The notes below the pieces were generated by a model, which saw only the letters and a program-made list of their open reading frames with translations, had not been told where the DNA came from and ran no database searches. Source: Clostridiales bacterium (GTDB lineage: Bacteria > Bacillota_A > Clostridia > Oscillospirales > Oscillospiraceae). From it: a stretch of 7,324 nt of DNA. The stretch is taken from the NCBI GenBank assembly GCA_004553625.1, contig SFKX01000051.1:1-7324 (forward strand). The letters run 5' to 3'. Positions within the stretch are counted from its first letter, which is position 1. Every line of letters begins with the position of its first letter. This document shows, piece by piece, positions 1-5,217 of this stretch. Made by a program: the position numbers and the translations under genes.

Positions 1-47
1 TCGGCCAGCTCCGGCCCGTCCTGCGGCTGTGGTTTATCCTTTGCCAT
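1..47 (-). CDS. Start of an unidentified gene, cut by the window edge
   Basis: Only the first 15 codons are present, reading MAKDKPQPQDGPELA, and the frame continues off the left edge. The ATG at 47-45 is preceded by a GAGGAAA ribosome binding site with normal spacing. The start lies inside the last codons of the upstream zinc-ribbon gene (14-base overlap), as elsewhere in this operon. The peptide is polar and proline-rich with no recognisable motif, so no function can be given. Confidence 0.55.
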   Translation of the reverse strand, partial: MAKDKPQPQDGPELA

Positions 48-303
48 TGTGCTTTCCTCCTCTCTTGAATTGCCCGGCCTGCGGGCAGGTGGCCCAGTGT
101 GGCCGGTATCCGGCGTCTGTGGCCTCAGCTCCGGGCACGATCTCGCAGCTCACGACCTCTCCCCGGGTGGTGACGATCTTGTCCTTCCCGCCGGGCGCTG
201 CCTTGTAGTAGACCGGCGCCGGATCGCACGGCATGGCCTTCCCGGCCGGCGTCTTGATCCAGACGATCGGAGCGCCGCAGCCCCGGCAGGTTGCTTTGTT
301 CAT
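34..303 (-). CDS. Small zinc-ribbon-like phage protein
   Basis: An 89-residue protein of a small family common in Firmicutes phages; its function is not established. A CxxC pair at C6/C9 (TCRGCG) is followed by VWIKTPAGKAMPCDP, with C26. Near the C-terminus GYRPHWATCP supplies H69 and C73, and C53 lies between. This is compatible with a zinc-ribbon fold but unproven. The ATG at 303-301 overlaps the MazG-like stop as ATGA and has an AAAGGGGG ribosome binding site, so the longer in-frame opening upstream (to 528) is antecedent MazG-like coding sequence read in another frame. The C-terminal tail is basic and glycine-rich (KRGGKHNGKG). It may bind nucleic acid or a replication protein; that is inference. 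Confidence 0.8.
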   Translation of the reverse strand: MNKATCRGCGAPIVWIKTPAGKAMPCDPAPVYYKAAPGGKDKIVTTRGEVVSCEIVPGAEATDAGYRPHWATCPQAGQFKRGGKHNGKG

Positions 304-638
304 TGGCTGCGCCCCCTTTCTGCCTCGTGGATCATTCCGTTTTCGATGTATCTGGTGTGTAGCCTTCCGGCCAGCCTTTCCAGTTTCGCCTCCTCGACCT
401 CCTCCGTGGAGCGGTGGAAGATGATGCGGAGCTGGTCGAGCATGATCTGGACGTCGGCCATCTCCTCGACCACGTTGCCGATCGCCGCGGTCACTTCGCA
501 GCCAGCCTGTGCCCGTTTGATTTTGCATAGGGCCTTGGTCAGCTCGGCCATCTCCTCGATCGCCATGTCGATTTGTGCCGGCTCTCCATAGGTGCGGATC
601 GCTCTGGTTAGGAGGGCGGTGCGTTCTTCTTTCTCCAT
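300..638 (-). CDS. MazG-like nucleotide pyrophosphohydrolase
   Basis: A 112-residue, mostly helical protein matching the MazG/all-alpha NTP pyrophosphohydrolase pattern. E28-E29-x-x-E32 (IEEMAEL) is followed about 26 residues later by E59-x-x-D62 (VEEMADVQIML), the metal-binding EExxE-ExxD signature. Family members hydrolyse (d)NTPs to monophosphates and pyrophosphate; phage forms are proposed to clean nucleotide pools or lower alarmones. The substrate here cannot be told from sequence. The frame is open upstream to 761, but the ATG at 638 is chosen because a GGGGAGGAG ribosome binding site sits 6 bases before it and because the upstream part encodes a membrane protein in another frame. It follows the membrane gene by a TGATG junction and overlaps the next gene by ATGA, suggesting translational coupling. 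Confidence 0.82.
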   Translation of the reverse strand: MEKEERTALLTRAIRTYGEPAQIDMAIEEMAELTKALCKIKRAQAGCEVTAAIGNVVEEMADVQIMLDQLRIIFHRSTEEVEEAKLERLAGRLHTRYIENGMIHEAERGRSQ

Positions 639-835
639 CAGCGTCTCCTCCCCTCCAGCGCTCTGAGCGCCTCCTTTGTCAGCACAACGATCAGCACGAT
701 CACGATGGCGGCCAGTACGATCCCGACGGGGATCCAGATCGGGGCCAGCACCCACACCCACGGCCAGTCGATCAGGTGCGTGACCTTCAGTACGATAAAA
801 GCGACGGCCAGCAGCGTCCAGAAGATCCTTTCAGT
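638..835 (-). CDS. Small membrane protein without a standard start codon
   Basis: Reading the minus strand from about 835 to the TGA at 640-638 gives roughly 65 residues. These begin TERIFWTLLAVAFIVLKVTH and continue with a WPWVWVLAPIW segment and a hydrophobic stretch ending in IVIVLIVVL before a charged tail (TKEALRALEGRRR). This implies two transmembrane helices and resembles the tiny hydrophobic proteins common in Firmicutes phage early operons. It fills the otherwise empty gap between the SprT-like and MazG-like genes. A GGAGG at 841-845 is correctly spaced for a start near 835, but the codon there is ACT. The nearest alternatives are CTG at 847 or internal GTG at 757, which would lose the first helix. 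Function unknown. Confidence 0.6.
   Translation of the reverse strand, partial: TERIFWTLLAVAFIVLKVTHLIDWPWVWVLAPIWIPVGIVLAAIVIVLIVVLTKEALRALEGRRR
645..653 (-). promoter_or_regulatory. Ribosome binding site of the MazG-like gene
   Basis: On the minus strand GGGGAGGAG lies 6 bases before the ATG at 638. It decides that start over the longer open frame reaching 761. It lies within the last codons of the small membrane protein gene. Confidence 0.75.
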
Positions 836-1628
836 GTTTGCCTCCAGCGGTGACGCCGGCCTTCAGGGCGCAGGTGGTGCACGCTGCGCGGAGCTCGGGC
901 TCGGCTTCCATCGCCTGACGGGCGAGGTCATTCTCCCAGCACTCAGCTCCGCAGATCGGGCAGGTGACGAGCTTCCAGTCGTCGCGCTGCGGGTCGGGGA
1001 TATTGGCCTTCAGAGGCATGGCGAGGATCCCGCCGTCGCCGACCTTGTGCGGGGTGACTGTCACCTCCACAGGCTCGTCGGGGATCTTGGTGTCGAGGAT
1101 CTCGTTGTACTTCTGGAAGATGGCCTCCTCGGCTGCCTTCCACTCGGGGCCGTGCTCGACGGCTTCGCCGGCTGCGACGTGGGCGAGCTCGTGGGCCAGC
1201 AGCTCAGGCCCAGCGCTGATCGGCACCTCGGCCGAGATGCAGACGATCGGCGTGCTGCCGTCGTCCGGGAATATGGTCAGGCCGTAGGCTGGTTTCCCTT
1301 CCTCGTCCTCGAGGCCCGGGACGTACTGCGCATAGTATTCGAGGCGCGGGTACAGCTCCCTGAAGGCGAGGGCGACGATGGCGGTCGGGTCGTTCATAAA
1401 GGGCGAGGCCATAGGGCCGATCACCTCGTAGTGCTTCAGGGCTGCATAGGTCTGACGCAGCAGCGCCCTGACTTCGTCCTTCTTGATGCCGTTGATCGTG
1501 GGCCCGTTCAGGAGCAGGTCGAGCATTTTGTCGCTCCAGTGTTCCATCGGGGTCGTCTCGCTCATGTATTGGGCGGTGCCTTCGACCACGTCGACGGCCT
1601 CCCGGGTCAGTGTTGTGTATTCTTTCAT
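831..1628 (-). CDS. SprT-like zinc metallopeptidase with C-terminal zinc finger
   Basis: A 265-residue protein. HELAH at 146-150 is the HExxH zinc-binding and catalytic motif, and EHGPEW (H159) nine residues further supplies a likely third ligand, the arrangement of SprT/Spartan-type and related gluzincins. Near the C-terminus, CPICGAEC (C223, C226, C230) and CTTC (C250, C253) form a probable zinc finger, as SprT-like proteins often have. Spartan-type proteases cut proteins crosslinked to DNA; a comparable role in the phage is inference. The N-terminal 140 residues, including a PTAIVALAFRELYPRLEYYA segment, are helical and unassigned. The start at 1628 has an AAAGGAG ribosome binding site. 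The gene is separated from its upstream neighbour by 55 bases holding a GC-rich hairpin. No signal peptide is seen, so it is likely cytoplasmic. Confidence 0.8.
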   Translation of the reverse strand: MKEYTTLTREAVDVVEGTAQYMSETTPMEHWSDKMLDLLLNGPTINGIKKDEVRALLRQTYAALKHYEVIGPMASPFMNDPTAIVALAFRELYPRLEYYAQYVPGLEDEEGKPAYGLTIFPDDGSTPIVCISAEVPISAGPELLAHELAHVAAGEAVEHGPEWKAAEEAIFQKYNEILDTKIPDEPVEVTVTPHKVGDGGILAMPLKANIPDPQRDDWKLVTCPICGAECWENDLARQAMEAEPELRAACTTCALKAGVTAGGKH

Positions 1629-1648
1629 GCGTGGCTCCTTTCTCAGAC

Positions 1649-1675
1649 GGCCGAGCGGGTGATGCCCGCCCGGCC
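1649..1675 (-). promoter_or_regulatory. GC-rich intergenic hairpin
   Basis: A near-perfect inverted repeat with 11-base arms (1649-1659 and 1665-1675), one position being a possible G-U pair, and a 5-base loop. It sits just after the stop of the 237-residue gene and about 7 bases before the ribosome binding site of the SprT-like gene. No run of U follows, so it is not a typical intrinsic terminator. It may be a weak attenuator, an RNA-stability element or a control on translation of the peptidase. Confidence 0.5.
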
Positions 1676-1683
1676 TTGCTGGT

Positions 1684-2397
1684 TTACTTCATGACGACGA
1701 CCTTGCCGGCCTCGATCAGATCCTTCAGGTTTTTCTCGAAGTAGTCGGCGATGTTGCGCTTGGCCTCCAGTTTCCAGACGCCGCCGTCGGCCTCGAAGAA
1801 GCCGATCCCCTCGTTGGGGTCGACGCGCAGCAGGAACTCGCTCTCGGGCTGAGGCACCTCGAGGAAGGTGCGGAACGGCTGGAGCTGGATGCGGGGCTTG
1901 ACCTCGACGAGAGCGTTGAGAGCGACGCCCTGACGGGCCTCCACGGTCTGCGTGACGCCGTTGTCCTTGGTGGAGACGCTGTTCTCGTCGGTCATCCGGC
2001 TCAGCAGGTCGAGCAGGTAGGCCGTGCCCTCGTTAGGGATGAACAGGCTGCGCAGCTCGATCAGCGCGACCTCGCGGCTGCGAAAACCTGTGCGCAGGCC
2101 CGGGACGTCAGCCTCGGCGCGGTAGAGGATATTGCGGGAGAAGTCCGGCAGGTAGGTGGTCATGACCTCGACGCTCTTGTAGCTCTTGGCCTGCACCATG
2201 ATGACGGTGTTGATCTTGGCGAGCTCGGTGCGGATCAGCTTGCAGATGCCATCGAGGCCGCTGACGCTGATGCAGTCAGGCCGGTCGACGTGGGGCGGGA
2301 TCCGGGTGAGGGGTGCGTCGGCGTAGGTCTGGCCGGCGATCTCGAAGGTTTTGGTCTCCTTCAGGGCGACGATTTTGTCGATCATTTTTGCGAGCAT
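1684..2397 (-). CDS. Conserved phage protein of unknown function (237 aa)
   Basis: A 237-residue soluble protein in the phage early operon; I cannot name its function. It looks like a family found in Firmicutes phages beside the 'replication terminator protein' gene. Conserved-looking blocks are YLPDFSRNILYRAEADVPG (82-100), ELRSLFIPNEGTAYLLDLLS (114-133), QTVEARQGVAL (150-160), FRTFLEVPQPESEFLLRVD (175-193) and FEADGGVWKLEAKRNIADYF (201-220). The architecture recalls DUF2303-type proteins, but that is a weak impression. There is no signal peptide, membrane segment or catalytic motif. The start at 2397 has an AAAGGAGG ribosome binding site and follows the previous stop by 18 bases, so the two are almost certainly co-expressed. 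The C-terminus ends in a short hydrophobic KVVVMK. Confidence 0.75.
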   Translation of the reverse strand: MLAKMIDKIVALKETKTFEIAGQTYADAPLTRIPPHVDRPDCISVSGLDGICKLIRTELAKINTVIMVQAKSYKSVEVMTTYLPDFSRNILYRAEADVPGLRTGFRSREVALIELRSLFIPNEGTAYLLDLLSRMTDENSVSTKDNGVTQTVEARQGVALNALVEVKPRIQLQPFRTFLEVPQPESEFLLRVDPNEGIGFFEADGGVWKLEAKRNIADYFEKNLKDLIEAGKVVVMK

Positions 2398-2415
2398 TGT
2401 GTTGTCCTCCTTTTC

Positions 2416-2790
2416 TTAGTTGGCAGTTTGTACGAGCTTCAGGATCTTGGGGGCCTCCTGCTGAGTGCCGTCCATGTTAATTTGGCCGGGGATCTGCGGC
2501 ACCATTTCGGCCACGACCATTTCGCCGTTGCCGTCGCTGGTGATGCAGAGGGCCGTTGCGACCGGGTTGGTGGGCGCAAGCGTTGCCTTGGCCTGTACAG
2601 CCACAGAGATCGTCTGGCGCTCGTCGTCAGGCGTCAGCTCGATGGTGAGGGTGATCTTCCTCTTGGCTGTCGCCTTGGTGTTGAGGTCGAGGATGTTGTC
2701 GACGACTCGGCCCATCTCGTAGTCGACGCGCTCCTGAAACGCGCCGCGGGCCATTTGCAGGATGCTCGACCTGTCGATGTTCTTGTTCAT
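2416..2790 (-). CDS. Phage 'replication terminator protein' family
   Basis: A 124-residue protein resembling phage early proteins that databases label 'replication terminator protein'. Shared features are an N-terminal helix (SSILQMARGAFQERVDYEM), then VVDNILDLNTKATAKRKITL with a run of beta strands (LTIELTPDDERQTISVAVQA), and TLAPTNPVATALCITSDGNG. The label rests on family naming; fork arrest has not been shown for such proteins as far as I know, so the function should be treated as unknown. Its ATG overlaps the glycosylase stop as ATGA, and the AAAGGAGG binding site lies within the last glycosylase codons, which points to translational coupling. It is followed after 18 bases by the 237-residue protein, its usual partner. 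Confidence 0.72.
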   Translation of the reverse strand: MNKNIDRSSILQMARGAFQERVDYEMGRVVDNILDLNTKATAKRKITLTIELTPDDERQTISVAVQAKATLAPTNPVATALCITSDGNGEMVVAEMVPQIPGQINMDGTQQEAPKILKLVQTAN

Positions 2791-3500
2791 GTGGTTTTAC
2801 CTCCTTTGTGCTGCTGCATATAGTAAAAAATAAACTGCTGGATGATGCCGGCGTGGCCGTCGTAGTGCTCGACCGGGAACTTGCCGCCGTAGTGCTCGTC
2901 GATGACCTGCCGGATCCATGTGTCGACCGGGAAGGCTTCGACGCGGTGCAGCCCGAACAGGAGCACGCAGTCGGCCACCTTGTTGCCGACGCCGTGGATG
3001 CTTTTCAGGTAGGTGCGGGCCTGCTCGGTCTCCATGCCGGTCAGCTCATGCAGGTCGATCCGGCCGTCGGTGACGTTCTGAGCGAGCTGCTCGACGTACT
3101 TGTCGCGGTAGCCGAGGCCGAGGCCGCTCAGGTCTTGGCCGGCCAGCCGATCCCATGTCGGGAAGGTGTAGAACTCGTGGCCGGCGAGCTGCCGACGCTC
3201 TCCGAACTGCTTGCAGAGGGCCGCGACCAGCTTCTTGATCCGCGGGATGTTGTTGTTCTGGCTGATGACGAAGCTGACCAGCGTCTCCCATAGATCCTGC
3301 GTGAGGATCTGGACGCCGGCGGCCTCCAGCACGGCCTCCCGGAGGAACAGGTCAGGGGATCCGTCTGCCAGCGTGGCCTCCCGGGCCTCGCGGACGATGC
3401 TGCCGTAGCGCTCGCCGTAGTTGAGGTAGTCCTGCCAGAGCGGCAGCGTGCCCTCCTCTATGAGCAGATGCAGGTCGTCGTCGGGTTCCTTCTGCTCCAT
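2787..3500 (-). CDS. 8-oxoguanine DNA glycosylase (OGG1/HhH-GPD type)
   Basis: This enzyme removes oxidised guanine from DNA and can nick the backbone by a lyase step. Numbering from the ATG at 3500: SFVISQNNNIPRIKKLV (76-92) matches the OGG1 QNNN block; LGLGYRDKYV (127-136) matches its GYR block. The helix-hairpin-helix is LKSIHGVGNKVADC (165-178) with K174 as catalytic lysine, and FPVDTW (190-195) carries the GPD aspartate D193. The ATG is probably not the true start. The same frame upstream, from about 3620, encodes the OGG N-terminal domain: ITLAVDYFDLKKIAESGQCF, then RWKELGPGKYLIPSGQTCAI leading into the ATG. No ATG, GTG or TTG exists in frame there before the TGA near 3660, so the full protein would be about 277 residues with a missing start. 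Uncommon cargo for a phage replication operon. Confidence 0.88.
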   Translation of the reverse strand: MEQKEPDDDLHLLIEEGTLPLWQDYLNYGERYGSIVREAREATLADGSPDLFLREAVLEAAGVQILTQDLWETLVSFVISQNNNIPRIKKLVAALCKQFGERRQLAGHEFYTFPTWDRLAGQDLSGLGLGYRDKYVEQLAQNVTDGRIDLHELTGMETEQARTYLKSIHGVGNKVADCVLLFGLHRVEAFPVDTWIRQVIDEHYGGKFPVEHYDGHAGIIQQFIFYYMQQHKGGKTT

Positions 3501-3589
3501 GATGGCGCAGGTCTGGCCGGAGGGGATCAGGTACTTGCCGGGGCCGAGCTCCTTCCAGCGGAAACACTGACCGCTCTCGGCGATCTTCT

Positions 3590-4147
3590 TCAGGTCGAAG
3601 TAGTCGACGGCGAGGGTGATGTCCTTTCTCTGGTTAGGCCCCGGGCCCGAGGAGCGTCATCTGCTCCGGCTCTGTGGCGGGATTGTCTGCCGGCTTTGCT
3701 GCCGATTGATCTAAATATGCTGCCGCCAGCGTTCGGGCCCACACGGCCTCGGTGGCGTCCGACCGGGTGGCCTTCCTGCGGCCGACCGTCTCGAGGACGC
3801 CGATGCCCTTCAGCTCGGTGAGCCTCGGGGCGACGTAGTTGCGGTTGAAATATGGGATCTTCCCGGCGGCTACCAGCTCCTCGGTGATCTCGCTGGCCGT
3901 CATCTCGCGCCGGGTCTCTTTGGTGATACTGTTCATCGGTTCCTCCTTCCTGAGCGACCAGCTCGACACGATCGGCCGGCGCTCTGGTGATGCTGTGGCT
4001 GTTCTTATCGAGGAGGGAGACAGAGGTGCGCCGGGTGCCGGCTGTGTCATACCAGAGGATGTATTCGGTGATCTGCTGGTATGTGATGCCGTTATACCTG
4101 ACCGGCAGCTTCAGCCTCATGGCCTCCGCGATCTGTTTGCTGTCCAT
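3590..4147 (-). CDS. Small phage protein of unknown function with an overprinted tail
   Basis: The first 65-70 residues are convincing: MDSKQIAEAMRLKLPVRYNG, then ITYQQITEYILWYDTAG and TSVSLLDKNSHSITRAPADR VELV. They resemble a family of roughly 70-residue phage early proteins with a small beta-rich fold; function unknown. From about residue 71 onward (3936 downward) the frame crosses the winged-helix gene and becomes rich in R, G, D and P (RDDGQRDHRGAGSRRED), typical of a frame-shifted reading of GC-rich coding DNA. The stop expected near 3940 appears lost, so the 185-residue length is doubtful and the functional protein may be only the N-terminal part. The ATG at 4147 is preferred to GTG at 4159 because AGGA lies 5 bases before it. 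It overlaps the methyltransferase by 56 bases. Confidence 0.6.
   Translation of the reverse strand: MDSKQIAEAMRLKLPVRYNGITYQQITEYILWYDTAGTRRTSVSLLDKNSHSITRAPADRVELVAQEGGTDEQYHQRDPARDDGQRDHRGAGSRREDPIFQPQLRRPEAHRAEGHRRPRDGRPQEGHPVGRHRGRVGPNAGGSIFRSIGSKAGRQSRHRAGADDAPRARGLTRERTSPSPSTTST
3634..3936 (-). CDS. Small winged-helix DNA-binding protein
   Basis: A 100-residue protein. Residues 10-56 (REMTASEITEELVAAGKI, then PYFNRNYVAPRLTELKGIGV and LETVGR) read as a winged helix: helix, helix, recognition helix around the NRNYVAPRLTEL block, then a wing. Small proteins of this type are common in Firmicutes phage early operons and probably bind DNA as local regulators; the target is unknown. The frame is open to 4050, but the ATG at 3936 is chosen because AGGAGG lies 5 bases before it and residues before it are not family-like. 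The C-terminal 30 residues (QSAAKPADNPATEPEQMTLL) look disordered. It is fully contained in another long open frame (3590-4147), which is presumably read-through of the upstream small gene. Confidence 0.78.
   Translation of the reverse strand: MNSITKETRREMTASEITEELVAAGKIPYFNRNYVAPRLTELKGIGVLETVGRRKATRSDATEAVWARTLAAAYLDQSAAKPADNPATEPEQMTLLGPGA
3942..3947 (-). promoter_or_regulatory. Ribosome binding site of the winged-helix gene
   Basis: AGGAGG on the minus strand, 5 bases before the ATG at 3936. It supports this internal start and argues that the winged-helix frame, not the overlapping longer frame, is the real gene here. Confidence 0.75.
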
Positions 4148-4715
4148 TGGTTTCCTCACATTCTGCCGGCGTCGGCACTTCGTTCCCCCATGAGTCCCAC
4201 CCCGGGGCGGTCTCTCTGGCGAAAAGCTCGATCCGTGGCAGGTCGCCCATCAGCTCGACGATCCTGTCGCGGGCTTCTCCCGGTTTCTGGCTGTGCTGCT
4301 GAAGCGGGGAGAGGATGACGCTGTGGACGCTGGCGCTGACTCGCTTCGGCTTGCCCTTCACGGCCAGCAGGCAGATCTCTGAATTGCTGCGCGTCCAGTT
4401 ACCGAGCCCCATGAACAGGCCGGCGCCGTTTTTGTTCTGTTTCACCCAGTTGAAGGCGACGGTCTTATAGGTGAAGCCCCACGCCTCGATCACGTCGAGG
4501 GCCTCCTTCAGCATTGGGAACGTGGCCCACATAAAGAGGGCACAATCGTCGTTAGCAATACCCCCCCCCGCAGCTCCGACGCCCATGCGCTTGATGTCCT
4601 CGACGGTCATGACGTCGTAGTGCTTGTTTGCTGCGGCTCGGGTTCCTCTGTTCTGGTAGCCCCACGGGGGATCTGCGTAGATGATGCTGTATTTCTTATC
4701 AGGCAGCGGGATCAT
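4092..4715 (-). CDS. MT-A70 family adenine-specific DNA methyltransferase
   Basis: A 207-residue S-adenosylmethionine-dependent methyltransferase expected to make N6-methyladenine in DNA. YADPPWGY (13-20) holds the DPPW catalytic motif of the MT-A70 family. DDCALFMWATFPML (56-69), GLGNWTRSNSEICLLAVKG (103-121) and HSQKPGE (141-147) are further family blocks, and DSWGNEV (174-180) is the usual end. Residues 181-207 form a polar tail that overlaps the next gene by 56 bases. Residues 50-52 (GGG) come from an uninterrupted run of nine G (4561-4569) in a segment that looks longer than in relatives, and this tract could slip. The start overlaps the RecU-like stop as ATGA and has an AGGAGGTGA binding site. 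No restriction enzyme is nearby, so it acts as an orphan methylase, perhaps protecting phage DNA. Confidence 0.88.
   Translation of the reverse strand: MIPLPDKKYSIIYADPPWGYQNRGTRAAANKHYDVMTVEDIKRMGVGAAGGGIANDDCALFMWATFPMLKEALDVIEAWGFTYKTVAFNWVKQNKNGAGLFMGLGNWTRSNSEICLLAVKGKPKRVSASVHSVILSPLQQHSQKPGEARDRIVELMGDLPRIELFARETAPGWDSWGNEVPTPAECEETNGQQTDRGGHEAEAAGQV
4153..4156 (-). promoter_or_regulatory. Ribosome binding site choosing the ATG at 4147
   Basis: The AGGA core of TGAGGAAA lies 5 bases before the ATG at 4147, inside the 3' end of the methyltransferase gene. It also overlaps the alternative GTG start at 4159, which makes that start unlikely. Confidence 0.5.
4561..4569 (-). repeat. Nine-G homopolymer in the methyltransferase gene
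   Basis: Nine consecutive C on the plus strand (G on the coding strand), the longest homopolymer noticed in the window. It encodes glycines 50-52 of the methyltransferase. A gain or loss of one base would truncate the enzyme between its DPPW motif and the rest of the fold. Confidence 0.9.
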
Positions 4716-5197
4716 GGTGTCACCTCCTGAGTGGTTTCTGGCCCTGCTTGCCCGACGATCCCGTGCAGGAACTTGATGTAGCCAGCCGTCGCCGGCACCT
4801 CGTAGGGAGCGAGCTCGACCTGCTTGACGTACTTGCGGCCGTAGGTCTCGGCCATGTCACGCCAGACCGGCCACGGGACGCGGTAGAAGTCGCACAGGCT
4901 GAAGCTGACCAGCACGAAGGCCACGGCGCCGAGCTTGTGGTGGGCTTCGAGGTCATCCTGCTGCTCCTGCGTGAGACGGCGCTGCTCGATGCGGTCATCG
5001 TCGGTGTGCTTTGCCTCGAAGTAGATGCTCTGGCCGCCCTTCAGGGTGCCGCCGTAGTCCGGCTGGGCTTGCTTGGTGTAGCAGGCGAGGAACTGGCCCT
5101 TGCGGTTCTTAGCCCCGAGCGGCTTCATGGGCTCCGGGGTCTTTTCGATCTTGGCGAGCCCGCGGTCGCGGTAGTATTCGCAGGAGGCCGAGATCAT
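4712..5197 (-). CDS. RecU-like Holliday junction resolvase (PD-(D/E)xK nuclease)
   Basis: This nuclease family resolves four-way DNA junctions during recombination or replication. Numbering from the ATG at 5197: QPDYGGTLKG (45-54, D47) and IYFEAKHTDD (58-67, E61 and K63) form the PD-(D/E)xK catalytic core. AFVLVSFSLCDFYRVPWPVW (93-112) matches the RecU strand and tail. The family-like sequence extends upstream in the same frame: YPDPTPYEAERHIRAQITGK, then QARVAGNYFENMI, where the FE pair is part of the RecU N-terminal active-site region. From the TGA at 5395-5393 down to 5197 there is no ATG, GTG or TTG; only CTG at 5311 or ATC codons could initiate. The ATG at 5197 has no clear ribosome binding site. 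The given start is therefore conservative and the true N-terminus is probably 30-40 residues longer, overlapping the upstream gene. Confidence 0.83.
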   Translation of the reverse strand: MISASCEYYRDRGLAKIEKTPEPMKPLGAKNRKGQFLACYTKQAQPDYGGTLKGGQSIYFEAKHTDDDRIEQRRLTQEQQDDLEAHHKLGAVAFVLVSFSLCDFYRVPWPVWRDMAETYGRKYVKQVELAPYEVPATAGYIKFLHGIVGQAGPETTQEVTP

Positions 5198-5217
5198 GTT
5201 CTCGAAGTAGTTGCCGG

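Noticed and set aside
34..528. The longer 164-codon version of the zinc-ribbon gene
   Set aside because: Residues before the ATG at 303 overprint the MazG-like gene and are low complexity; the ATGA junction at 300-303 marks the true start.
300..761. The longer 153-codon version of the MazG-like gene starting at 761
   Set aside because: The first 41 residues are R/G/D-rich noise that overprints the small membrane protein; the ATG at 638 has the strong binding site.
831..842. RF2-like programmed +1 frameshift at the SprT-like stop
   Set aside because: A GGAGG and UGA are present, but CAC cannot re-pair well after a +1 shift; ordinary use of GGAGG as a binding site for the next gene is simpler.
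705..1694. A 329-codon plus-strand open frame opposite the SprT-like gene
   Set aside because: It lies antisense to a gene with clear motifs, and its sequence (VGDLGVEDLVVLLEDGLLG type) is the composition of a mirror frame in GC-rich coding DNA.
2815..2835. AT-rich patch (TATAGTAAAAAATAAA on the plus strand) as a possible promoter
   Set aside because: It encodes QFIFYYMQQ at the glycosylase C-terminus, and no matching -35 element at correct spacing is clear on either strand.
4561..4569. The G9 tract as proof of a frameshift error
   Set aside because: The methyltransferase frame is open and family-like on both sides with nine G, so no net shift is present in this sequence.
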